Of a DNA stretch of 36,306 nucleotides, positions 7,743 through 16,362 are shown in pieces. The stretch's first letter is position 1. Every line of letters begins with the position of its first letter. The notes under the pieces were generated by a model, which saw only the letters and a list, made by a program, of their open reading frames with translations, had not been told where the DNA came from and did no database searches. This stretch comes from Succinivibrionaceae bacterium (GTDB lineage Bacteria > Pseudomonadota > Gammaproteobacteria > Enterobacterales > Succinivibrionaceae): positions 1 to 36,306 of the forward strand of contig JAEEOK010000088.1 of NCBI GenBank assembly GCA_016284235.1, in the 5' to 3' direction. A program made the position numbers and the translations under genes.

Positions 7743-8945
7743 ATGGCAACGATAGAAGAAGCATTAGCTGAAATTAAGCGAGGTACAGATGAAATCCTCG
7801 TCGAGGAAGAACTAGTAAAAAAATTAAAGGAAGACCGTCCGCTGCGCATCAAGCTTGGTATGGATCCTACAGCACCTGATATTCATCTTGGACATACTGT
7901 TATTCTCAATAAATTGAGAACCTTTCAGAATCTGGGACATGAAGTCTATCTGCTTATCGGTGATTTTACGGCTCAGGTTGGCGATCCAACCGGAAAAAAC
8001 GCAACACGTCCGCCTCTTTCTCCTGAAAAAATCAAGGAAAATGCAAAAACATATGCAGATCAGGCATTTAAAATTCTGGATCCTGAAAAAACTCATATTG
8101 TTTATAACTCGGAATGGCTTGATAAACTCGGTGCCACCGGTATGATAAAACTGGCCTCACATCAGACTGTCGCCAGAATGATGGAAAGAGATGATTTCAA
8201 GAAGCGTTACGCGGCGGGGCAGTCTATTGCCATACACGAGTTCATTTATCCTCTTCTTCAGGCTTATGATTCCGTTCATCTCAAGGCTGATGTGGAACTT
8301 GGCGGTTCTGATCAGAAGTTTAATCTTCTGATGGGGCGTGAGCTGCAGAAGGATATGAATATGGCTCCTCAGTGCACTCTTACAATGCCTCTGCTTGTGG
8401 GTCTCGACGGCGTCAAGAAGATGTCAAAGTCGGCAGGAAACTATATCGGTATTCATGACTCACCTGATGATATGTTCGGAAAAATCATGTCTATCAGCGA
8501 TGATCTGATGTGGAATTATTTTGAACTGCTTTCAGCCAGACCGCTTGCTGAAATTGATGCATTCAAGGAGCAGGTGAAGGGCGGAGCAAATCCTCGTGAT
8601 CTTAAGATCCTTCTGGCCAAGGAAATTATAACCCGTTACCATAGTGCAGAGGACGCCGATGCTGCTGAAGCATCCTTTATCAACAGATTTTCAAAGAACG
8701 CTCTTCCTGATGATATTCCGGAGGTTACGGTTAATGCAGTGTCAGAGGCCGGTATTCTGATTACAAATCTTCTCAAGGAGGCTGGACTTACTGCAACCAC
8801 ATCCGATGCCAGACGCATGATTCAGCAGAAGGCGGTTAAATGTAACAGTGAGCCGGTAACCGATGAAAAAATGACTGTCCCCAGGGGCTCAAACGAGATA
8901 TGGCAGGTAGGCAAGCGCCGTTTTGCCAGGGTTCTTGTGAAATAA
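7743..8945 (+). CDS. tyrS: Tyrosyl-tRNA synthetase
   Basis: This class I synthetase charges tRNA(Tyr) in the cytoplasm. Counting from the ATG at 7743, the 400-residue protein has HLGH at 48-51, GGSDQKFN at 187-194 (tyrosine and tRNA recognition) and KMSKS at 226-230, with an S4-like RNA-binding domain in the last 65 residues (near [11 protein letters not shown]). An ATG three bases earlier is possible, but AAAGG at 7732-7736 is spaced better for 7743. A strong terminator follows at 8972. No T-box is expected or seen; expression probably depends on its own promoter. Confidence 0.97.
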   Translation: MATIEEALAEIKRGTDEILVEEELVKKLKEDRPLRIKLGMDPTAPDIHLGHTVILNKLRTFQNLGHEVYLLIGDFTAQVGDPTGKNATRPPLSPEKIKENAKTYADQAFKILDPEKTHIVYNSEWLDKLGATGMIKLASHQTVARMMERDDFKKRYAAGQSIAIHEFIYPLLQAYDSVHLKADVELGGSDQKFNLLMGRELQKDMNMAPQCTLTMPLLVGLDGVKKMSKSAGNYIGIHDSPDDMFGKIMSISDDLMWNYFELLSARPLAEIDAFKEQVKGGANPRDLKILLAKEIITRYHSAEDADAAEASFINRFSKNALPDDIPEVTVNAVSEAGILITNLLKEAGLTATTSDARRMIQQKAVKCNSEPVTDEKMTVPRGSNEIWQVGKRRFARVLVK

Positions 8946-8971
8946 ATTCCTTTTTTTCTTTCGATAAAAAG

Positions 8972-9002
8972 CCTCATACCCTTCTAATGTATGAGGTTTT
9001 TT
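8972..9002 (+). terminator. Intrinsic terminator after tyrS
   Basis: CCTCATAC (8972-8979) pairs with GTATGAGG (8989-8996), followed by six T. Five A precede the stem (8966-8970), so it could also stop transcription arriving on the minus strand. Confidence 0.9.
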
Positions 9003-9188
9003 GGTGTGCTCGGCATGCACATTTTCAACAGGACGAAAGTCACAAACTTGGCATCAGAGCAGGAGTCAGTGAAATTACATATCCGATTCGATACAAAGCC
9101 TTGCGGCATAATTCTCTACAGATTATGCAGATTCGCAGGGCTTACTTGTTCACTTTTGTCTTTTGAGGTGTTAAAAAACTCGATAGAT

Positions 9189-9224
9189 AAAAAAGTCTGA
9201 CCACCGTCATCACAGTAATCAGAC
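9189..9224 (-). terminator. Strong minus-strand terminator with no gene upstream
   Basis: On the minus strand GTCTGA and TCAGAC (9219-9224 with 9195-9200) form an outer stem, ACTGT and ACGGT (9212-9216 with 9203-9207) an inner stem with a GATG loop, and six T follow at 9194-9189. A 76-codon frame starting with TTG at 9346 runs straight through it and is not a credible gene. The hairpin suggests that a short minus-strand RNA ends here. Confidence 0.6.
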
Positions 9225-9254
9225 CTTTCATCTTTCAGCAGAACTTGTATTTCA

Positions 9255-9425
9255 GAGGTAGCGCTGGTAACTGTACGTACACAACCTGAGATCAATTGGT
9301 TAGAGGTTGACACGGCAGAAACGAGGCTAATTCTGAATTCCTGCAAATATTAATTCCATGTCGGAGAGAGCTGTTTATTTGGAATAAATCATCCTGATAT
9401 TTCCAGCTCGAATTTGTAAAGAGCC
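9255..9425 (-). repeat. MITE-like dispersed repeat, copy L2
   Basis: Read on the minus strand, it begins GGCTCTTTAC at 9425 and aligns with L1 (336 onward) over about 115 bp without major gaps. The shared 13-mer TTCAGAATTAGCC lies at 9328-9340 here and 426-438 in L1. Its far end is placed near 9255 where ACCAGCGCTACC resembles the inner part of the L1 right end. Bases 9419-9441 form an AGCCTT/AAGGCT hairpin spanning the boundary. Apart from this element and the two terminators I see nothing convincing in the 8946-9709 gap. Confidence 0.55.
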
Positions 9426-9709
9426 TTAAAAAATCATAAAGGCTGATTCAAAATTGTTGCGGATCTCAATTGTTGACATGTTTGTTTTTATGTCGAACTG
9501 CCCTTGATTATAATTTTACTGTCCTGTTATTAGGTACATTCTTCAGCTGTATTCCGTGCTGATATATGCATACGGCTGCGTATAGAATCTAGATGTTTTT
9601 TTATATGTTGCTCTTCTCGACAGATGTTTCGACAGGGGGAGTGATGGGCAGATGTACCATTTATATTGTTCAAATGAATATACGCGGCAGACTTTGAATG
9701 AGGTGGGAG

Positions 9710-11386
9710 ATGGACGGCAGCCAGCCTGGCAATGTTGCTTTTGATTTTCATCGTATGCAGGTTTTTATGCTTGATGATCATGAGCATTTTCTGAAAATGA
9801 TGAAGAATATGCTCACAAGTCTCGGCTTTTCTCAGATTACAGCCGTTAGTTCAGCTGATGCGGGCAAAAGACTGTGTTTTAAACAGCTGTTTGATATCTA
9901 TCTGATTGATTACAATCTCGGAACGGGACTTAACGGCCGGCAGTTTATCCACTGCCTGCATCAGAAAGGCAGAATTCCGCAGGATGCTCTTGTTCTTATG
10001 GTTACGGGAGATGCATCAAGAGCAATGGTTCTCAGTGCAATCGAGGAGGAACCGGATGATTATCTGATTAAGCCTTTTTCCCTGCATCAGTTCAGACAGC
10101 GTTTATGCCGGGTTATTGCAAGAAAAAGAGATTTGAGCGACGTATATCATGCTCTGCATGAAAGGAGATATGACGACGTCAAAACTTTGTGTCATGAGAA
10201 AATATCCAGACTTTCCCCCTATTCCATGGAGTTAAGAATTCTTCTCGGAGAGGTCTGCATAATGACAGGCTCTCTTAAAGAGGGCAAGACTATCATAGAG
10301 GAAGGACTTGCTTTTCATGAATCAGCAAGATTCCGTCTTGAACTTGGAAAAATATGCTACGAGCTTGGAGAATATGACGAGGCGCTGGAGAATCTGAATC
10401 TGGCCAGGCAGATGAAGCCTTATCTTATGGAGATATACAGCATTGAATGCAAATCGTACATCAAGAAGAAGGATTATGCCAGAGCATCAAAAGCTCTTGA
10501 AGACGCTATTAATATTTCTCCCCAGTCCTCGACCATGCTCAATATGCAGATTGATCTTGCCGTGGTCGAACGTAACTATTTAAAACTCAGGGACAGTTTA
10601 TCCGCACTTCTGAATCTTCACAGATATGAACCTGACAGAATGCCTGATCTTATGGCGGCCTATGTGCATTCCGCCATTCTTTTTGCCGGACAGTCGGCGG
10701 ATCGCTATCATCTTGATATGCTTTCAAAGAATATCAATTCCATGCTCAGGCGGTATGCCGAATATCTGACCGACGGAGGCAATGACTTTGATTTTGACGT
10801 TTTCCAGTCTATTGTAAAATCCCGCATTGATGTGACGCTGGGTGAAGTTCTCAAGGGAAAGAAGTCGCTCTACAAGACTATAAACAGTCTCAGGGATTCA
10901 CTAAAGTCGGTCCCTGAGAGTATTTTCAGTAATATTATAATTGGCCTTACACAGATCGGAGATTATGAATATGCTGATAATCTTATGAAGGAGCGCAGCG
11001 GATCTGCCGTAAATAACAAGGCTGATTCTGTTCTTTCAGCATGTACAGCCATATATACAACGGATGAGAGTCTGAAGGATAAAATGGACAGATACAAGAC
11101 GGTAAACCGCATGGGAATAACCGAGTACAAGCAGGGCAACTATGCAAGGGCTCTGGAGCTTTTTGATGAGGCTTTGCATAAATCACCGTGCAACACTGTC
11201 GCCATTATAAACAAGGCTCAGTCACTCATCAAACTCATCCAGATGCCGAATATATCCAAAAATCAGAAGGATGTTTATATCAGATCCTGCCATGAAATTA
11301 TGGGAATGCTTGACGCACTTACGCTCAGCAGTGATCAGAAGGCATATGTCGCCGATATCAAATACAATCTTTCAGAGATTAAATAA
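9710..11386 (+). CDS. Response regulator with receiver domain and TPR repeats
   Basis: The N-terminal 140 residues are a CheY-like receiver: acidic pair D22-D23, phosphoacceptor D67 in IYLIDYNLG, T99 in MVTGD and K121 in IKPF. The remaining 400 residues are helical tetratricopeptide-type repeats, clearest at about 210-285 (GEYDEALENLNLARQMKP, DYARASKALEDAINISP) and again near 470-500. No DNA-binding, GGDEF or other enzymatic output domain is present, so phosphorylation probably controls a protein-protein interaction in the cytoplasm. No histidine kinase is adjacent, so its partner is unknown. ATG 9710 is preferred because AGG at 9701-9703 is well placed; ATG 9698 has no Shine-Dalgarno. Similar receiver-TPR proteins occur in Vibrio and Shewanella, mostly uncharacterised. 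Confidence 0.85.
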   Translation: MDGSQPGNVAFDFHRMQVFMLDDHEHFLKMMKNMLTSLGFSQITAVSSADAGKRLCFKQLFDIYLIDYNLGTGLNGRQFIHCLHQKGRIPQDALVLMVTGDASRAMVLSAIEEEPDDYLIKPFSLHQFRQRLCRVIARKRDLSDVYHALHERRYDDVKTLCHEKISRLSPYSMELRILLGEVCIMTGSLKEGKTIIEEGLAFHESARFRLELGKICYELGEYDEALENLNLARQMKPYLMEIYSIECKSYIKKKDYARASKALEDAINISPQSSTMLNMQIDLAVVERNYLKLRDSLSALLNLHRYEPDRMPDLMAAYVHSAILFAGQSADRYHLDMLSKNINSMLRRYAEYLTDGGNDFDFDVFQSIVKSRIDVTLGEVLKGKKSLYKTINSLRDSLKSVPESIFSNIIIGLTQIGDYEYADNLMKERSGSAVNNKADSVLSACTAIYTTDESLKDKMDRYKTVNRMGITEYKQGNYARALELFDEALHKSPCNTVAIINKAQSLIKLIQMPNISKNQKDVYIRSCHEIMGMLDALTLSSDQKAYVADIKYNLSEIK

Positions 11387-11398
11387 AAGACGACTGTA

Positions 11399-11421
11399 AC
11401 AGCTTTTTTGACGAAAGAGCC
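11399..11421 (-). repeat. Isolated end-like motif of the repeat family
   Basis: On the minus strand from 11421 the sequence reads GGCTCTTTCGTCAAAAAAGC, then TGT. It resembles the repeat ends at 523, 9425 and 2562. It sits 13 bases beyond the response-regulator stop and overlaps an AGCC/GGCT hairpin (11418-11430). It may be a remnant or a coincidence. Confidence 0.25.
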
Positions 11422-11476
11422 TAAGCGGCTGAGAACCAATAGTTTTTTACCACTGTTTTTAGGGGGCGTCATCTGT

Positions 11477-11482
11477 TATAAT
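11477..11482 (+). promoter_or_regulatory. -10 box for tRNA-Arg(CCU)
   Basis: A perfect TATAAT lies 15 bases before the tRNA 5' end, followed by a GC-rich TGTCCCG discriminator of the kind seen at stringently controlled stable-RNA promoters. The -35 region (TGTTTT at 17 bp) is weak. Confidence 0.55.
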
Positions 11483-11497
11483 TGTCCCGTTGTGTAA

Positions 11498-11574
11498 GTC
11501 CATGTAGCTCAGTTGGATAGAGCACGCGCCTCCTAAGCGCGTGGTCGGAGGTTCAATTCCTCTCATGGACGCCA
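11498..11574 (+). tRNA. tRNA-Arg (anticodon CCU)
   Basis: A complete 77-base cloverleaf with encoded CCA. The acceptor stem is GTCCATG/CATGGAC with G73, the anticodon stem is CGCGC/GCGCG around loop CTCCTAA, and the anticodon CCT is at 11532-11534, reading AGG. The T arm is GGAGG-TTCAATT-CCTCT with a final G-U-type pair. In E. coli the equivalent gene (argW) is a common integration site for phages and islands, but I found no copy of its 3' end downstream to mark an attachment site. Confidence 0.96.
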
Positions 11575-11582
11575 GAATACGC

Positions 11583-11619
11583 GGGATTTCGTTATCTGAT
11601 GACGATATCCCTTTTTTTT
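11583..11619 (+). terminator. Intrinsic terminator after tRNA-Arg(CCU)
   Basis: GGGAT (11583-11587) pairs with ATCCC (11607-11611) and CGT with ACG inside it, followed by eight T. It separates the tRNA from the deformylase-like gene. Confidence 0.85.
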
Positions 11620-11705
11620 GCCTGTCTTTGAATCTGTTTCTGTAAAACGGTGATGCCGTCTGATGATATTAAAACTTTCGCAGATGATTGATAAAAGGAG
11701 TTGAT

Positions 11706-12119
11706 ATGACAGTAAAGGATATAGTCAGGGATGAATCATTTCTCAGTCAGAAATCCGTCCCTGCAACCCGGGATGATATGTCAGTCGGAAATGATCTTAA
11801 GGATACACTTGCGGCGCACAATCATGAATGCGTGGGTATGGCGGCCAATATGATCGGTGTTGCCAGGAGAATCATCATAGCGCGTCTGTCGGATCGAATG
11901 CTGGTGATGTACAATCCTGTTTTGCTTAAGGTGAAGGATCCCTATGAGACAGAGGAGGGATGTCTTTCTCTTGAGGGCAAGAGAAAGACCAGAAGATACC
12001 GCAGCATAGAGGTTGAGTACTATAACAGCCTCTGGCAGAAAAAGAAAAAGCGGTTTTCCGGATTTGAAGCCCAGATTGTTCTTCATGAGATGGATCATCT
12101 GGAAGGTATTGTTATCTGA
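11706..12119 (+). CDS. Peptide deformylase-like protein (short, Firmicute type)
   Basis: Peptide deformylases remove formyl from the N-terminal Met of new proteins. Counting from ATG 11706 (AAAGGAG five bases upstream), the 137-residue protein has all three motifs in variant form: GMAANMIG (44-51) for the usual GxGLAAxQ, EEGCLSLEG (83-91) with metal ligand C86, and HEMDH (127-131) with H127, E128 and H131. The expected metal-binding triad is therefore present. The first motif has Asn-Met where Gln is normally conserved. It is shorter than E. coli Def (169) and not linked to fmt, so it is probably a second, accessory deformylase. Its motifs look like the short deformylases of clostridia, which suggests transfer. 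Role unproven. Confidence 0.85.
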   Translation: MTVKDIVRDESFLSQKSVPATRDDMSVGNDLKDTLAAHNHECVGMAANMIGVARRIIIARLSDRMLVMYNPVLLKVKDPYETEEGCLSLEGKRKTRRYRSIEVEYYNSLWQKKKKRFSGFEAQIVLHEMDHLEGIVI

Positions 12120-12330
12120 TACCTTTCCTGCTGGAACAGTCTCAGGCGCAGGCATTTCTCCGTGACTGAAAAAACTACTGAGTATCGGTGCTTTTGTTGT
12201 AAAATCAGTCTGGTCGGCCTGATTTGCGGTACGGTGTTTTCCTGTATTTGACGGTAGAAATTCTGCTGCAGGAGAACAGCATTTGTTTAATTTCGGATCA
12301 TTCAGATTCTGATCAAGAATGGAATTTATT

Positions 12331-13617
12331 ATGAAAGTATTAGTTATAGGAAGCGGCGGTCGCGAGCATGCACTTGCATGGAAGGCTGCTCAGTCAAAAT
12401 TGGTTAAGGAAGTTATTGTGGCTCCCGGCAATCCAGGAACTGCTCTTGAACCGAAGACTCACAATGTGGATATCAAGGTAAGTGATATTAAGGGGCTTGC
12501 TGATTTTGCTCAGAGAGAGAATGTTTCGCTTACCATAGTCGGACCCGAGGCTCCGCTTGTTGACGGAGTGGTTGATGAATTCACTTCAAGAGGTCTTAAA
12601 ATATTCGGACCGACCAAATATGCGGCCCAGCTTGAGGGATCAAAATCATTTACCAAGGATTTTCTCTCACGCCACGGCATACCGACTGCAGCATATAAAA
12701 CCTTCACCGAGGTTGATCCGGCGGTTGACTTTATTAAGGAACTCGGAGCTCCGATTGTAGTTAAGGCCGACGGTCTTGCTGCGGGAAAGGGCGTTATTGT
12801 GGCTCTTACCGAACAGGAGGCGATTGATGCCGTAAAGGATATGCTTTCAGGAAACGCTTTCGGGAAGGCTGGAAGCAAGGTTGTTATTGAAGAATTTCTG
12901 TCAGGTGAAGAAGCCTCCTTTATAGTAATGGTTGACGGGGAGCATGTGCTTCCAATGGCCACCAGTCAGGATCACAAGCGCGTCGGAGACGGAGATACCG
13001 GTCTGAATACAGGTGGTATGGGTGCCTATTCTCCTGCTCCGGTTGTTACGCCGGAGGTTCATCAGCGGATTATGGATCAGATTATTTATCCTACTGTCAA
13101 GGGAATGGCCGCTGATGGTCATCCGTATACGGGATTTCTCTATGCCGGTTTGATGATAGATTCACAGGGAAACCCGCGTGTTATAGAATTCAACTGCCGT
13201 TTCGGCGATCCGGAAACACAGCCGATAATGATGAGAATGAAATCAGATCTTGCTGAACTCTGCCTTGCCGCAACCGAGGGAAAACTGGATACAGTTGAGT
13301 GTGTTTATGATCCTCGGCCTGCCGTAGGCGTGGTTCTTGCCGCAGAGGGATACCCTCAGTCTCCGAGAAAGGGTGACGAGATTACAAAACTTCCCGGCAA
13401 AAGTTCAAAAGAGGCCATGATATTTCATGCCGGTACAGCGGTTTCCGGCGGGAAACTTGTTACAAACGGCGGAAGAGTTCTTTGTGCCACAGCTTTAGGC
13501 AGCAGTGTAAAGGATGCTCAGAGCAAAGCTTATTATCTGGCCTCCCAGGTTTCGTGGAAAGGAATGTTCTACCGCCGCGACATCGGCTACCGTGCGATAG
13601 CCAGAGAGGAACAGTAG
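12331..13617 (+). CDS. purD: Phosphoribosylamine-glycine ligase
   Basis: PurD (GARS) joins glycine to 5-phosphoribosylamine with ATP, the second step of purine synthesis. From ATG 12331 the protein has 428 residues, against 429 in E. coli. It begins MKVLVIGSGGREHALAWK with the nucleotide-fold loop at 7-14, has an ATP-grasp region including VVKADGLAAGKGV, and ends that domain with the metal-binding EFNCRFGDPETQ. An in-frame ATG at 12319 would add four residues; 12331 fits the family start and has GGA seven bases upstream. No purH is adjacent (in E. coli purH precedes purD). I see no PurR-type operator in the 211 bases before it. The HAD phosphatase begins one base after its stop. Confidence 0.97.
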   Translation: MKVLVIGSGGREHALAWKAAQSKLVKEVIVAPGNPGTALEPKTHNVDIKVSDIKGLADFAQRENVSLTIVGPEAPLVDGVVDEFTSRGLKIFGPTKYAAQLEGSKSFTKDFLSRHGIPTAAYKTFTEVDPAVDFIKELGAPIVVKADGLAAGKGVIVALTEQEAIDAVKDMLSGNAFGKAGSKVVIEEFLSGEEASFIVMVDGEHVLPMATSQDHKRVGDGDTGLNTGGMGAYSPAPVVTPEVHQRIMDQIIYPTVKGMAADGHPYTGFLYAGLMIDSQGNPRVIEFNCRFGDPETQPIMMRMKSDLAELCLAATEGKLDTVECVYDPRPAVGVVLAAEGYPQSPRKGDEITKLPGKSSKEAMIFHAGTAVSGGKLVTNGGRVLCATALGSSVKDAQSKAYYLASQVSWKGMFYRRDIGYRAIAREEQ

Positions 13618-13618
13618 C

Positions 13619-14425
13619 GTGATCCGACTGGCTGCTTTTGATCTAGACGGAACTCTTTTCAACAGCAAATCCAGAATTTCCGACGGCAATCTGGCTGCTG
13701 TTGAAGAGGCAAGAAAACGCGGGATCAGGATAGTTATAGCTTCGGGGCGCCCTTATACTGTTGTCAGACATGTACTCAAGGAACTGAATCTTGATCTGAC
13801 AGACAGCTACTGCATAACATTAAACGGGGCGCAGATCATACGGTGCGAGGACGGTTCGCAGCTTTCAAGCTCCTGTATTACCGGAGCTGATGTAAGGGAT
13901 ATTGCTGAATTTGTTCTGCCCAGAGGAGCTTTTATGCACACTTATTCAACAAGTCGCGGTCTTCTTGTCAGCAGAATGAATCCGTATTCGAGAATAGAAC
14001 TTTTCGGCGGTATGGTTTCGTATGCCGAGGATGATTTTCTGAAGCTTGACAGCGGCGAGTTTTTCTATAAGGCTCTGGTTGCCGCATCAGGGGAGCAGGT
14101 TGATGATATTGTATCCTCTCTTCCGGCTGAACTGATTTCAAGGTTCAAGGTGATCCGATCCCTTGCTACTTTGCTGGAATTTTTGGATCCTGATACAGGC
14201 AAGGGACCAGCTCTGGTTCGTCTTGCCGGGCTCCTTGGCGTGTCATCTGATGAAATCATCGCTTTCGGCGATGAGCAGAATGATCTTGATATGATTGAGT
14301 ATGCCGGTATAGGTGTAGCCATGGCAAATGGCGGTGAAGAGATAAGGCGTAAAGCTGATTTTGTAACCCTTTCAAATGACGAGGACGGGGTTGCCTATGC
14401 TCTTAAAAAGTTTGCTCTCGGCTGA
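13619..14425 (+). CDS. Cof-type HAD-superfamily phosphatase
   Basis: A 268-residue protein of the HAD IIB (Cof) family, which dephosphorylates small sugar phosphates, pyridoxal phosphate or FMN-like substrates in the cytoplasm. Motif I is FDLDGT with D8 and D10, motif II S42 in IASGR, motif III K195, and motif IV GDEQND at 217-222, all intact. The cap domain lies at about 85-185. It starts with GTG one base after the purD stop, with GAGAGGA eight bases upstream, so it is cotranscribed with purD. The substrate cannot be told from sequence. Confidence 0.92.
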   Translation: MIRLAAFDLDGTLFNSKSRISDGNLAAVEEARKRGIRIVIASGRPYTVVRHVLKELNLDLTDSYCITLNGAQIIRCEDGSQLSSSCITGADVRDIAEFVLPRGAFMHTYSTSRGLLVSRMNPYSRIELFGGMVSYAEDDFLKLDSGEFFYKALVAASGEQVDDIVSSLPAELISRFKVIRSLATLLEFLDPDTGKGPALVRLAGLLGVSSDEIIAFGDEQNDLDMIEYAGIGVAMANGGEEIRRKADFVTLSNDEDGVAYALKKFALG

Positions 14426-14469
14426 CACGGTTTCCTGCGCATTCAGCCGAATGTTTTTTAGGATTGTTT

Positions 14470-16359
14470 ATGAATAAGAAGAATCGCTCACTGATAGAGT
14501 ATCTGTCCGCTTTTATGCGCCTTATCATTCCGTTCTGGAAATCAAAGGACAGCAGGACCTGCAGGTTTTTGCTGTTTATGGTTTTTGTTTTCAGCGGTTT
14601 AAGTGTTTTTATCGCAAAGCAGGTTAATACCTGGTATAACGATTTCTACAATACTCTTCAGGAGTATGATCTTGACGCGTTCTGGTCTGAAATGGCGATT
14701 TTCTGCGTTATTGCAACTTTTCATGTTTATGTTGCGGTAACCAATGCTTACGTAAAGCAGAAAATTATGATTGAGTGGCGTCACTGGCTGAGCACTCATT
14801 TCATGCGCAAATGGCTCAGCAACGGCGTGTTCTATAAAATGCAGTTTACTGAATCGCAGACAGATAATCCGGATCAGCGTATTGCTGCGGATTTGGATGA
14901 GTTTGTAAGTCTTACCTTCTCTTTAACCATTGAGGTTCTGACTTCGCTTGCGATGCTTGTAACCTTTTTTTCTGTACTCTGGGAACTGTCGTCGGCTGTG
15001 GATATGACTGTCGGGGATATGGTAATTCATCTTCCAGATGGTTATCTGTGCTATCTTGCTGTTATCTATGCGGCGATAGGCACAGTGCTTACGTTTATTA
15101 TCGGCCGACCTCTGATCCGTCTTAATTTCAGACAGCAGCGTGTTGAGGCCGACTACCGTTTTTCTCTTGTTCGAATCCGTGAAAATGCGGAATCCATAGC
15201 CATGTACCGCGGTACAGGAGAGGAGGGTGTATATCTGGAGGAGCGTTTCGGACAGGTTGTAAAGAATGTGTACAACATTATGCTCAAAACTGTTCATGTA
15301 GGTTTCTTTTCACTTTCATACAACCAGGCCTCGGTAGTCTTTCCTTTTATTATTTCATCACCGCTATATTTTGCAAAAACCATAACCCTCGGTTCACTTA
15401 TTCAGATTTCTTCGGCATTCGGCAGAGTTCAGGATTCCCTGTCGACGCTTATCAATAATTTTGCATCGCTAGCAAGGTGGAAATCCGTTATAGATCGTCT
15501 TGTTCAGTACAATGAGAATATGGAGGCGGCCGCCGAGATAACATCCATACCGGTAGAGGAATCAGGTACTGTTCTTACGGCAGAGGGACTTTCAATTACG
15601 ACCCCGGAAGGCCGTCAGCTGATGCTGGATGGATGCTTCCAGTTGAAACCGGGTGATGCAATGCTTATCAGAGGACCGTCAGGATGCGGCAAAACGACAC
15701 TGTTTAGAACCCTTGCAGGACTCTGGCCGTATGCTACGGGACGCATCAATTATCCTGTCGGAGAGGTTCTGTTTCTGAGTCAGAAACCTTATATTCCTCT
15801 CGGAACTCTGCGTCGAGCCATATGCTATCCTCATGCTCCTCTTCCTGATCATGTTATTTTGAAGGTCATGGAGGAGACTCATCTTGAACATCTGGTTAAT
15901 AAACTGGATCTGGACGGCAACTGGGGCCAGATTCTGAGCCTTGGAGAGCAGCAGCGTGTAGCCTTCGCCAGAGCCATTCTTCTCCATCCTCAGATTATAT
16001 TTATGGATGAGGCATCTTCCGCAATGGATGAGGATCTGGAAAACCGTCTTTATACCGAGCTGCGAAGGCATCTTACTTCCTCCATTATTGTCAGCGTCGG
16101 TCACAGGAGCACTCTGAAGCGTTTCCACAACTGCTGTCTTGAATGGGCGGAGGATCTGAACTGGAGCGTGGTGGACAGCAGTGACTATGCCGAGGACGGA
16201 AACTTCACAGATAAGGATGTGTCACAGAATGAGCATATGGATGACGAATCCTTTGAACGCTACCGCACGGGAAGAGTGTACAGCAAGGATCATTCGGAAC
16301 CTGTCAAACCTAGTCTTTTAAGAAGGCTGCTGATGCATCTTGGAAAGGATGAGAAATAG
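14470..16359 (+). CDS. YddA/SbmA-BacA-type ABC transporter (fused membrane and ATPase domains)
   Basis: A 629-residue half-transporter with an N-terminal SbmA/BacA-like membrane domain (segments near 33-50, 75-92, 148-170, 192-212 and 285-305) and a C-terminal ATPase. Counting from ATG 14470: Walker A GPSGCGKT 402-409, Q-loop Q438, signature LSLGEQ 489-494, Walker B with DE at 513-514, H-loop H545. This is the architecture of E. coli YddA and of mycobacterial Rv1819c, a cobalamin and peptide importer. The substrate here is unknown. The last 70 residues are acidic and then basic and look like a lineage-specific tail. AGGA precedes the ATG by six bases. It follows the purD-HAD pair and precedes the Sel1 gene by 3 bases. 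Confidence 0.88.
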   Translation: MNKKNRSLIEYLSAFMRLIIPFWKSKDSRTCRFLLFMVFVFSGLSVFIAKQVNTWYNDFYNTLQEYDLDAFWSEMAIFCVIATFHVYVAVTNAYVKQKIMIEWRHWLSTHFMRKWLSNGVFYKMQFTESQTDNPDQRIAADLDEFVSLTFSLTIEVLTSLAMLVTFFSVLWELSSAVDMTVGDMVIHLPDGYLCYLAVIYAAIGTVLTFIIGRPLIRLNFRQQRVEADYRFSLVRIRENAESIAMYRGTGEEGVYLEERFGQVVKNVYNIMLKTVHVGFFSLSYNQASVVFPFIISSPLYFAKTITLGSLIQISSAFGRVQDSLSTLINNFASLARWKSVIDRLVQYNENMEAAAEITSIPVEESGTVLTAEGLSITTPEGRQLMLDGCFQLKPGDAMLIRGPSGCGKTTLFRTLAGLWPYATGRINYPVGEVLFLSQKPYIPLGTLRRAICYPHAPLPDHVILKVMEETHLEHLVNKLDLDGNWGQILSLGEQQRVAFARAILLHPQIIFMDEASSAMDEDLENRLYTELRRHLTSSIIVSVGHRSTLKRFHNCCLEWAEDLNWSVVDSSDYAEDGNFTDKDVSQNEHMDDESFERYRTGRVYSKDHSEPVKPSLLRRLLMHLGKDEK

Positions 16360-16362
16360 GAT

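Noticed and set aside
9116..9346. Minus-strand frame of 76 codons
   Set aside because: It starts with TTG, has no Shine-Dalgarno, and runs through a strong terminator hairpin. Its start lies in the repeat element.
11498..12330. Possible genomic island at tRNA-Arg(CCU)
   Set aside because: No integrase and no duplicate of the tRNA 3' end were found downstream.
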